Shown here one piece after another: positions 1 to 10,100 of a DNA stretch of 21,897 nucleotides (the first letter of the stretch is position 1; each line of letters opens with the position of its first letter). The stretch is taken from contig LPNZ01009757.1 in the NCBI GenBank assembly GCA_001655205.1, positions 1 through 21,897 of the forward strand, written 5' to 3'. The notes under the pieces are model-generated. The model was not told where the DNA came from. It did not search any database and was given only the letters and a program-made list of their open reading frames with translations. Position numbers and translations under genes: made by a program. Origin of the DNA: Lenisia limosa. Lineage: Eukaryota > Breviatea.

Positions 1-50
1 TATAAAAAAAGAAATTTATGAAATCAAACCCCCAAATTATCCCCACAAAC

Positions 51-1550
51 CGGCTCTATTCACGAAAGAGCTGTTAGGGGGAATGGTTCTTTCACAGGCT
101 GCGCAGCGGAAGCATTTCTAAGCAAGTGAAAAGGCAAAACCCAGTAAAGGATCTGTTCCAGGCTTTCATTTCTTCAGTTTCTATTGCATTTTAACTTTAC
201 TACAGGATTGTATGTATAGCTGAGTATAACCCTCAGATTGAGTTTAAAATCCATCAGCGAGGCATCTAGACAATAGTTCGATTTTGAAAATAGGTCTCTA
301 GTTACCGCCCCCCCCCCCTGGTAAACCAAAAATCATGCCTTATGAAATTGCAACGTATTTGTAACATGTCTCCAGAACACTAGAAAACAGCATAACTATC
401 TTAGATGAGTGCAGTTAAGGATCGCCCGCATACCTCATGCCAAGCTGATCCACAGGCTTCGATGCACTCGCCCTTAATGGCCATACGGCAACCCGCACAT
501 TTGCGGTCGAAACAGCGGCCGTGGTACTATTAATGTAAGACGTATCACACGGTATAAGAATTTTTAACTAGCTTTGATTACCTTTCACATACACCACAAA
601 TACACATAATAGGAGTAGATGGTCAGTGAATACGAATATGAATGGTCATCAAAAAACACATAGCATCTAGGGCTTCACTTCGGTTCGAAAAAAGACTAAA
701 TGTCATGATAAAACTACCGATATATATATATATATCAAACCGCAAGTGAAGCTCTAATAACATCCCAAGGATATACTCCATGTATTATCAACAGGCTCTC
801 ACCGTTTGTCCGTCAACGGTGATGTTCTCGGGGCTACTGCCGACATTGAGCCCGCACTTCGGGCACTTTCCGCTACATCGTAAGAATTGAGAAACAAAAA
901 GGCAAAAGCAATGGTAGCCTATGTATTTGTATTTCCTGGTGTATTTTCTTCCAATTAAAAAAAAAACCCACACAAATGCACCAGAAGAAGTGGTGGAAGT
1001 AGTGCCGCTACGAACTTGGACACTCAATCCTGTCTTGTGAGACTTATGAAGATGGGGTTATACAGCTATTTGTTTTCTTAGTTTCGAAGAAAGAAACTCA
1101 CCAGCAAGACGGGCAATTCCAGTCTCCAAATCCTCTTCAACCCCCACATTTCCAAGGTATCTGAAATATAAGTCAGTGATCAATCATCAATCAGCGCATC
1201 ACAGAATATTGTTAAACTGTAACAAAATGACGCAACAAACAGGGAAATAACCCCAACCTGTTCGAGATATCTTCCCTCTTTTCAGAAGGATCTGCTACCA
1301 CGGCGCTGTCACTGGCCTTGGCAGCCTGGATGCCGCAGGTCTGAGGTGTTAGTCTTTGTCAAAGAGAGGTTCCAACAACGACATGAATGATATGTGTCTT
1401 TGGAATTGGATGAACAAAGGCGGAAGCTTACTCCGCAGGTTCCCGACACAATGTTTCCGCACTTTGGACAAAATCCTGAATAAGTTAGAGTGGGAGACGC
1501 CGAAGAAGAGCGGACAATCTGAATATCGGGAAACTAATCCGCCTACCCAT
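51..1550 (-). CDS. LIM-domain zinc-finger protein, multi-exon, C-terminal end beyond the window
   Basis: LIM domains are double zinc fingers that bind protein partners, typically on the cytoskeleton or in signalling complexes. Exons in transcription order: 1547-1550 (ATGG), 1432-1475, 1258-1340, 1098-1160, 803-872, 434-526, 51-117; all phases agree. The protein begins MGFCPKCGNIVSG, has an acidic linker (EKREDISNRYLGNVGVEEDL), then CPKCGLNVGSS and a run of LIM ligands: YHGRCFDRKCAGC, 16 residues, WHEKCFRCAAC. The second finger fits C-x2-C-x16-H-x2-C-x2-C-x2-C exactly. It is interrupted before its last ligand pair, so a further exon should lie left of position 1; without splicing at GTTTGT a stop follows at 36-38. 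The 4-nt first exon and the donor after 1098 (GTTTCT, chosen over GTGAGT because only it keeps frame) are the least certain points. It is divergent from the ankyrin gene. Confidence 0.78.
668..756. mobile_element. MITE-like element, copy 1
   Basis: It begins TAGGGCTTCACTTCGG and ends AAGTGAAGCTCTA. The outer 13 bp are inverted repeats with one mismatch, and both ends carry TA, as expected for a mariner-type TA target. It lies in the intron between LIM exons 803-872 and 434-526. The middle holds a (TA)n run. There is no coding capacity, so it would be non-autonomous. Confidence 0.6.
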
Positions 1551-1887
1551 CTTTCTTCTTACAACCTATAGAACGGTATATATATACAAATATAACTATT
1601 GACCAATTTAACCACGCAAATTTGAGCAGTCAGGCAGTCAGAGCATTTAAAATACTATATAAACCCTACATGTACTTCAAACTCTGGGGTACAACATTTT
1701 TATCCTGCCTTTTACTCAATTAGAAGTGTATATCAACGTAAAATCTCCAAATATATTGATTCCTTTCCAAAAAGTTGAGAAATTGTTCCAATCTTTTTTG
1801 CCATTAAACGATCGTGTTACCACTGGGCATGTAACAGAGTCTGCCTTCCTCTTGAAGCGTCAAACTCACTAATATTGCCCTGTCAAT
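1551..1887. promoter_or_regulatory. Divergent intergenic region between LIM and ankyrin genes
   Basis: These 337 bp separate two inferred start codons on opposite strands, so they should hold both promoters. A TATATAAA at 1656-1663 and a TATATATA run near 1577-1584 are TATA-like, but the sequence is AT-rich and such matches are expected by chance. I see no long ORF, repeat or RNA gene here. Confidence 0.4.
1656..1663 (+). promoter_or_regulatory. TATA-like box TATATAAA
   Basis: An exact TATATAAA lies 225 bp upstream of the ankyrin gene ATG at 1888. It is the best TATA-like match in the divergent spacer. There is no transcript evidence, and the background is AT-rich. Confidence 0.2.
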
Positions 1888-4105
1888 ATGGGGGACTATT
1901 CGTTCCTCGCGGAATGTAAGCGTTTCCTCATTTTGGTTAACAATAATAACCAGATGAGTCACAGTTACTTTGGTCATACGCCTTTTCAAAAGAAGAATGC
2001 TGGACCCGGGTGTTCAACTCCCCCGAGAACCAGCATATCCGACAGATGTCATCGGTGCCCTCTGCTGACAGTGACAGAAGAGCAAAACAGGGTAAGTGGC
2101 GTTTAGGGTTTGAGCATAACGGAAATCGAGTGGTGTTGTCAGAGTAAACTGGGTGACTGTTTGGGATTGTTCCTATCAATGCTGAGGGTCTACTTTTCTA
2201 AAATCAAAATCAGCAATGTATGTTGTTTTTGTTTTTATGTCATGTGACTATTTGTTGCTTCACCACCATAAATGAGGGGTGTTAATTTTGTTGTTTTACT
2301 CTTAGATATGGAAAATGATTGTTTGATTCACCCCTCTCTTGATAACTGAATATCATTTTATATTTTTTTAAAAAAATGTTACCAAGACCCAATGTTTTGT
2401 CTTCCAAACCCTCATGTTGCTTTAATGCATAGCTTTTAATCGGGTACTTCCCCTGCCGCCCCTCGTTTCCCCTTCACCCCCAGTTTATGTTGATTGGAGA
2501 CGGCATGGGGAGGTCATGATTCATGGACAGCGGATCCGAATTGACCAGTCTGATTATGACCAGCTCTCGAGGAAAGACAGAGCTAAGTATGCCACTATTT
2601 GGTCCACTCTTCTTCACTCTAGTAAAAATATGAACCATAGTACAATACACTTTTTATCATATCAAATATTAAATATGTTGAGATGAGAAATAAAGAAGTA
2701 CGTTTCATAACAAGATGGAATATTGGGCAAGAAAAACAATCAAGCTTATAATAGAAAATGATCCGTTACAATATATTTTCCTTACTTTTCCCATTAAGAC
2801 TTGTTACTCGTGTGAGCTACTAACTCTTCCAGGCTTTTCAGACTGTTCAGACAGATCACGACAAACCATGACATCTACAACTACCTAAGCCTCAACTGCT
2901 GGCAAGGCGGTTACGTCACAATGGCTTCTAATTCGTGGGCAACACCTTTCTTACTCTTCTATCAATTAAATGATTTTATCTCTACTTTTCTTTCGTGAAG
3001 AATAAACTTCGTCTTGTCGAATGAGCAGACAAGCAATAATGTCCTTTTTTCTGAAACAACTCCTTTCATTGGTACCAAATGACCTGTAGATTGATCCATG
3101 ATCTGAGTGCGCGCGGACTAGTGGCGTCATTCACGCAAGCCCGTCACGAGTTCTCGAGACCCTCTGAAGAGGAGGCCGACCTCTACCCGGTACGCCAATG
3201 TGGATATCTTGCTACTCCTGAAGTGGATGGTCTTGGTTAGAACCTCCGTATTTCCATATGCCATTAGGACCACCAGAGTGTTATAGTTATGTTGATGGTG
3301 ATGGGTTTTTTTACACAGGCCTTTTTTCATTACGATATTTAGAATAGTGTTTTTTAATTTATTTGAGAAGAGAGTTCTTCTTTTAACTCCCGCCCAGGAA
3401 GAAAGTGTTTTGCATACAGTTGAGGCGAAAGTTGCCATTTGGGGCGATACCGCGGAGGAAACGTTTGCAAAGGTCAGAAGACTGTCCTTTTTCTGTTTGG
3501 TTTGGGTGCTGTTACCCTTTTTGGCAAAAAAAAAGACCACCTTAAATATCAATATGTAGTATGGATATATTTGCTAATATCTCTTATAAGCGTTATAGTT
3601 TGGACGGCTTCGGCCAGATACAACTTTGTTTTTTTATTTCATATTGGTATATTTTCAGTCCATAACAACATGACATTTTAGAGAGTGGTGGCGATTGTGA
3701 GTGCAACCTTCATGTTATCTCCAGATGAAGAGTGCGGCGTGAGGGGATGGGTGTATTCGTTTTGAACGGAGGGAGAATGTCCTTCTGAGGTAATATGCAT
3801 TTTGATAATATCTTCATGATTAAACAAAAGATATTGTCTGGAACCTCCAGCACTATTTGGCTCAACTGAATTGGGAGCTTTTGCAACAACAGACTCTTGA
3901 CCGATTATTCAAAACATACATTCCCGAGCAAGACCAGCCTCAGTCGGTATATCATATCAACTAGCCTGTTTATGAGAGCGTTGACCTTACGACTCAGGTA
4001 AAGTTGAACCTCCACAAGCATGTCATACACGCTCTGCATTGTCGTGCTGCATCCCTCCTTCCCAGGCCTCATGACACCTGGTTCCTTGACCCTCCCCTTG
4101 ACAAA
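1888..4105 (+). other. N-terminal exon group of the ankyrin gene (unrecognised domain)
   Basis: Ten candidate exons encode an N-terminal part without a family I can name. Distinct stretches are ECWTRVFNSPENQHIRQM, VYVDWRRHGEVMIHGQRIRI, LNCWQGGYVTMASNS, LIHDLSARGLVASFTQARHE, VLHTVEAKVAIWGDTAEETF and HKHVIHALHCRAASLLPRPH. Three consecutive exons (2484-2586, 2833-2934, 3090-3189) each encode about 34 residues, the size of one ankyrin repeat, but I do not see the ankyrin TPLHxA signature in them. The donor at 2092 (GTAAGT) and the acceptor CTAACTCTTCCAG at 2820-2832 are strong. The exon at 3998-4105 is open for 36 codons and is followed by an in-frame stop if not spliced at GTCTGC. Confidence 0.6.
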
Positions 4106-7100
4106 GTCTGCTGATCAACGGCTCTTCTATTATATAAGGGCTTCAGTTCGGTTCAAAAAAATACGGAATTTCTCGATAAATCCTCGAAAATCGATAATTG
4201 CCGATCTTTTTCAAAACAAAGTGAAGCCCTAATTATATTTCATACATATGACATGGGGGAACATAGCTCATAAATAGAGAACTGGCGGCTTCGGCCTCGT
4301 TGCATATTTCTACAGTCTTATCCATTGACATATTCATTTAGCCCTACGACGCCCCCGCTAATCTCCCTGTTACCCCCGATTACAGCCGTAAATCGTTGTA
4401 TCTCTGTAGGCTGGTATTCTCACCTGGATTGTTTTAAGGGACGGAGTGGGATAATAATAGCATACACACTAGATGCATCACTTTTCTACTTTGCTACATA
4501 GTGGGTTGGTATAACAATAGTTCGTGGGGAAAGTTGTATTCGAAAGAGTAACCCTTTCTCGACACATCCTCCCAACATAACGTTGTGCCTTTGTTTTTGA
4601 AGTGAAGTCATGGTGTTAAAAGATGTCATGTAGCCTTTCAATAATTTAACATGATATTCGCTTGCATTTGGATAACATCCAGTCTGTACACTTGAGATAA
4701 TCCACTAGCTGCTTATTATGGTCGCAATCAGACAGTACGCTACCTTCTCAATGCAAGGTCACATCTCCAGGAGGAATTTGATGACGTTAGGGGTGCTTTT
4801 TAGTTTTTCCTGTGGAGGAATCTGTGTAAAACTTTTTTTTATGTACATATCATATGTATGTACAGCTTGCTACATATGAAATGTATATATTACTACATCT
4901 AGTGTAACTTTTTTTGACAGCAGTGAAACCTTTCGATCTTTTTTACCACCTCTCATTTCTGATACTCCAAAAGCCTTCATTTCTGATACTCCAAAGCCAT
5001 CTTAACCTCGGCCTTCTGAATCATTTCCGCAGACTCGCGGCGACAACCAAAGCCACTACTCAATTGCTTTGGAGAAGGGCGATCTTGACGAAGCGGTGAG
5101 GGGATGGGGTGTCACCATTTCGAGATTGAAGAGGGAAAAGTATACTATATAACTGTCAAATAATATGCATCTATAGAACATACGAAATTAGAGCTGTGAT
5201 ATTCTGATACACTACATGAATGATTGACTTTTACTGTTGTATTACATTTTTCACGTATGCTGGAGTGATGGGATGCGGTGCTGCAGAAGCGACNNNNNNN
5301 NNNNNNNNNNNNNNNNNNNNNNNNNNNNNNNNNNNNNNNNNNNNNNNNNNNNNNNNNNNNNNNNNNNNNNNNNNNNNNNNNNNNNNNNNNNNNNNNNNNN
5401 NNNNNNNNNNNNNNNNNNNNNNNNNNNNNNNNNNNTCGCGGCGAAACTATCGCACACAAGGCGGCACGGGCTGGTGGGCATGGAGAGGGGTATTAGTTTA
5501 TTTGCCTGGATTTGGGAATGTGATGCTTTTTTGCAAGTGTAGAAACGTGTATTTATTAAAGAAGAAGGGGAAACGAACCATACAAAAATTAAAGGATTAG
5601 AGCTGGATTTGAAAGACGGAATCACAAGGGGAGAATTGGGGCAGTGGGGTATGTGATGGTTTTGGTGGTATGTGATAGTTTTGGTGTTGTGCAGTGAGGG
5701 TGTATTAATACTCTTCATTGTTTCATTTGTTTACCCCCTTTCCCAGGAGAAGTAAAGCTCCTTCACGATTTGAGAGGATACGGCTTCGACATTCTGACGA
5801 GTGTCACTGCGGACGGTCATCTTCCGACGGACTTTATCCCGGATAAACGTGGGGGGTGCATTCGTCGGATAGCTTTTTTAAAAAAAACAAAATATGTATT
5901 GAATCAAGACAAGTGAAACAAGATGGCTAGCAAGTACTAATATATTGTTTGGTTCTGACTTACATCTGGTTATATTCTAACCGTGGAGGTCTTATTAGAA
6001 CGGGGGGTGGTACTGTTTGTTCTTGCTTGTGAATCTCTGTTATTGCAAGTATCTGCTGGATGATTTTTGACATTTTATATTCCAATATCCCTAACAAGCG
6101 TGACGTGGTGGATGGTTACGGATGGACACTATAATCCTCTATCTGTTATCTTTGGTTTGATACGCCTCTGTTAATATCCCATCCGCATTCAGATTCTGAG
6201 AAAGCCGAGATGGTGAAGCTCTGTGCTAATGGAATCGAGAGCAAGAAAGAGATCGAGGACGGCCTGCTGAGAGGTGAGGTGGCCTGCTGGGGGGGGGGGT
6301 GAAAATATAAAAAAAATAAATTAAAAGACAGTCTTGGGATTTTGTAAATTTATACATTGGGGCAAACATAAGCAATATTATCACCACTCTACAGTCCCGT
6401 ACCCCTCTACCAGCTCGTTTGGAAATAAGAATCTGCCCAATTTTGACTTATGTCACACTATTGCCATCTTGTATCTTCCTTAGCTATACGGGGAATGATT
6501 AACATTTGCTGGGATCTTGCAGCAGCAAAAGGACACCGGCTGTTGACAGCTTTATGGAGTGTTGTCCATAACACCATGGTGTGTACGGCTTCCGCTGGAT
6601 ACAACCTTATTTTTTTATTTCTCATTGCTATTCATACATAATACCGTCAGATGAGCTGCATGCGCGCTCACGCCTGCTTATGGCGTCAAGCATGGGTCGT
6701 AGTGAAGTCGCAGAGGAAATACTGTGCCCCCCAGGTATGGGGGGCTGTTCGCCTTTTTGTTTAATCGTTTGTCACCATTAGCATACTGATATAAGACTCA
6801 TGAATAGGGCTTCCCTTCGGTCTAAAAAAGATCGGTCATATATCGATATTTATCGAGGATTTATCGAGCAAGTCTTTTTTGAGACAGTAGGGAATCTCTA
6901 CTTATGAATGTCACGATTCAGACGTTAACATGTCCCGCGACTCCGATGGCAACTCCCCGCTTCATCTTGCTGCTAAGGCTGGAGCTGTTGACCTTCTTTC
7001 GTCCGGGGGGGGGGGTGATGTGGAACAAGAATGTCTGGTCATAAAGAATAAAACCACAAGTATTGGTCTACTACTACCACCTTGTGATTTATCTCAAACT

Positions 7101-10100
7101 CAAAAAGCCTATTCCACAAACACCGGCAACATGGCCTGGATATCTCTTATGCTCCTTATGCTCCCTCCGCAACACAAGTTGCTCCCTCCGCAACACAAGT
7201 TGTTGTTTAATACAACTGCTAACGTGCCCCGCTTTATATGACTTTCTGACTGTCTCACTTAACTGCATTGTTTCTATCCCCCCCCCCCTCCAAATCTGAC
7301 ATATTGCAGAATTCTCCTGCAACATGGGGCTCGTTTGGACGTACTCAACAAAAAAGAGGAGGTTGCAGGGGGTGTTTGCTGGATATTGGTCAATTCATCT
7401 TTTATTTAATTGGAAAATGTCTTCCATGTACTACGTGGGGCCGTAGCCCATTGCAGTTGGACACCCAGCCTCATCTGCGTTTCTTTCTAAAAACTGGATA
7501 ATTATTGATGGAAATTGAGAACAAGGGGTGACAAGGCGTCGAATAGCCCAAGAATGATCCCTTACTCCCTACTTTTCTCTTATGCGGTATAGACCCCCCT
7601 GGACAGCTGCCCGCAAGGAGATCGGTTCACGTCGCTCTTCCTGCGCGCCGCCATTATTGCGGCACGTGCACGCGATACCATCAACGACAACGCTGCTATC
7701 ATCAACAGCTTGATCAATGGTGGGGGTACAACAACGTTATTGGAGTCAGAACCATATATGTGGGTAACATTACAGATAATGTCGCAGTTTCTTAGTTCTA
7801 CCTACGTAATTAATCAAAATTGAATATGATATCATATCATATCATATACATTCAAGTTGAGACTTGTACAGCTTGATCAATGGTGGGGGTACAGCATGAT
7901 GATGGGGGTGGGGGTACATATTCCATTGTCGGTTAATATCAGTGTAAAAGAAACAATAGAATGTGGCAGCGTCGCAACACGTCTTTGGGACCATGAGATG
8001 TAAAATATACCTGGGATAATGAAATAATAATTAGGGATGCCCAAAAATGAGGGTAAACTGAAGGATGCCTGTTAAAGCTTAGAGAAGTATCCATGATTGT
8101 CGGCATAGCTCAGTTTCATGATGATGAAGGTAACACTCCTATATCTACAGATGCAACCTTGTTTAATTTCTCATCTCTATGATTACTGTAAATTGAATTC
8201 GCAGCGCTCTTCCATTATATTCCAGGACCCTTCAAGCCCAACCTGCCACCGTGTGTGTGCGGAGGTTCCGGATGTGACAATTCGCGCAAACGCAGAGCGC
8301 TTGCGTGAGCTGGGTTTAGTTTGAACTGTCTCTTGATAAGTTTTACTGCTAATATTGCCATCATCTCTAATCCCAGTCCTCGATTATCTCTTTCATCGTG
8401 ACTATTTAATCAACATTTAATTTAATCCAATATTTTTTGATGATTCGTAATCTTGTAATGACCATCATCTTAAATCACCATAATCAATAGTCCCTTGATC
8501 CTAACTAGTGCTTCCATATGGTCTCAAAAAAGACTGAATTTCTCAATAAATCCTCAAAAATTAACGATATTTTGATGGTCTTTTTCGGTCTGTAGGGAAG
8601 CCCTAATCTTAACCCCTTGATCATCATAATCCCATGACCATCATAAAGTCCATAAAATCACCATTACAGTGTACTGGACCAGGACCTGTTGATGCTTCGG
8701 AGCCACACCAACAATGAGCTGTCAACTGTGGAGTTCGAAACCTTCATCGAGAGGCCTGCTGGTGGGGTTAATGTCAATTTTGACCCGTTTATCCTTTTTC
8801 ATCCTACAGAATCATTTTGTAAAGTAAGAGCATATCAGTTTCAAACAGCCTAAATAACAAATATTCTGTACACGAGTGATATTTCGATTTCGATTTAATA
8901 TGAGTTGATGACTCTCACGCACTAGGAATTACGAGTGCCCTGAAGGACCTCTTTGACTCGGACGTCTATAAGTGTTCCAAAGCAATGCCACGATCCTCTA
9001 TCAAATCAAGGAGCCAGCAAGGTTGCCATGGGGGATGGGGTAAACAAAGGAAATTTCGATGAAAAATATTGGCATAAAGGTACTAATCACGAAACGAATA
9101 ATCTGAAACTCCAAACATACAAATATAAAACAAGCAATAACAAACACGAGCAACCAACACTAAAATTAGACATGTGGGGGGGGGGGGTNNNNNNNNNNNN
9201 NNNNNNNNNNNNNNNNNNNNNNNNNNNNNNNNNNNNNNNNNNNNNNNNNNNNNNNNNNNNGTTTTTCATTCTATTTTAACAATTTGTTTCTTATTTGCTT
9301 CTTATTTGCTTCTGATTTGCTTCTCTTATTTGTTTCTTATATGCTTCTTATTTGTTTCTTGTTTGCTTCTTATTTGCCAGATGTGACCCGGGCGCAGTCC
9401 CCACTCACAGACGACTCATTCTTCGCTTCAGCTCCGAACAGTTTGGGGGCTGAACAGATTTCTAACAACAATCAACATTCTATGTGGATCATATACCAGT
9501 ATTATATGCTATTTTGACTTAAATCACATTTTAATACATCCAACATGATAATATTGAAGGCTTTGCTCAGTATAGTACAGTCATATAAGAGATCATATAC
9601 TATATTACCTTTTGTTCTGTCATTACGCCCGTAGCTCCAATGACAAATGAACCTTCAAGGAAAGGCGGTTATGAGAAACACTNNNNNNNNNNNNNNNNNN
9701 NNNNNNNNNNNNNNNNNNNNNNNNNNNNNNNNNNNNNNNNNNNNNNNNNNNNNNNNNNNNNNNNNNNNNNNNNNNNNNNNNNNNNNNNNNNNNNNNNNNN
9801 NNNNNNNNNNNNNNNNNNNNNNNNNNNNNNNNNNNNNNNNNNNNNNNNNNNNNNNNNNNNNNNNNNAATTCGCCTCATAGCCGGCGATTTCATGCTCCTC
9901 CCCACCACACCCTTCCACGGAGTAGCTGATTCGCCCGTACAGTCCCCGGGACTTTCCACCCCTGTCATCCACAGCCCCAACGCTATGGCCGCAGCTACAG
10001 CTCCTCAGAGTGGGGCACTTAATTGGATTCGTTCTTAATGACAATTGATGAACGCACTTTTTTGTGGGGTTGAGTAGGGCTTCACTTCAGTTCGAAAAGA

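Larger units (their letters stand above)
4106..5032 (+). other. Long intron of the ankyrin gene with MITE and tandem duplication
   Basis: This 927-bp stretch joins two phase-0 exons. It holds one MITE-like copy (4136-4231), AT-rich sequence, and a 24-bp tandem duplication at 4953-4999 shortly before the acceptor. A 15-nt block at 4771-4785, flanked by CATCTCCAG and GTTAGG, could be a phase-neutral microexon (EEFDD); this is speculative. Otherwise I see no coding exon. Confidence 0.45.
5033..7719 (+). other. Ankyrin-repeat block, exons with mainly phase-1 boundaries
   Basis: Exons 5033-5095, (gap)-5473, 5747-5848, 6193-6273, 6651-6734, 6922-7000, 7310-7373 and 7593-7719 encode repeats. Recognisable helices are DNQSHYSIALEKGDLDEA, GETIAHKAARAGEVKLLHDL, DELHARSRLLMASSMGRSEV, GNSPLHLAAKAGAVDLLS and ILLQHGARLDVLN, followed by TPLDSCPQGDRFTSLFLRAA. 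The exons at 5747, 6193, 6651 and 6922 all start in phase 1, and the first three also end in phase 1, so they are symmetric and could be duplicated or skipped without breaking frame. Start of the second exon is hidden in the 5294-5435 gap. About five to six repeats are visible; the gap may hide part of another. Confidence 0.75.

Noticed and set aside
668-700. GGTTCGAAA in the MITE-like copies, similar to a tRNA B box (tRNA-derived SINE)
   Set aside because: No A box at the right distance, no tRNA fold, and the elements have inverted ends rather than a SINE tail.
788-1027. Minus-strand ORF of 79 codons read as one gene
   Set aside because: Only 803-872 is coding, as a spliced LIM exon; the rest is intron sequence.
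1937-2179. Minus-strand reading with DDICRICWFSGE, resembling the start of a RING-CH (MARCH) finger
   Set aside because: No matching downstream Cys/His exon exists, and the plus-strand exon 1954-2091 fits in phase on both sides with a strong GTAAGT donor.
8226-8324. Stop codon at 8322-8324 as the end of the ankyrin gene
   Set aside because: That frame (DPSSPTCHRVCAEV) does not match the phase of the preceding exon; the phase-matched frame splices at GTGAGC and continues.
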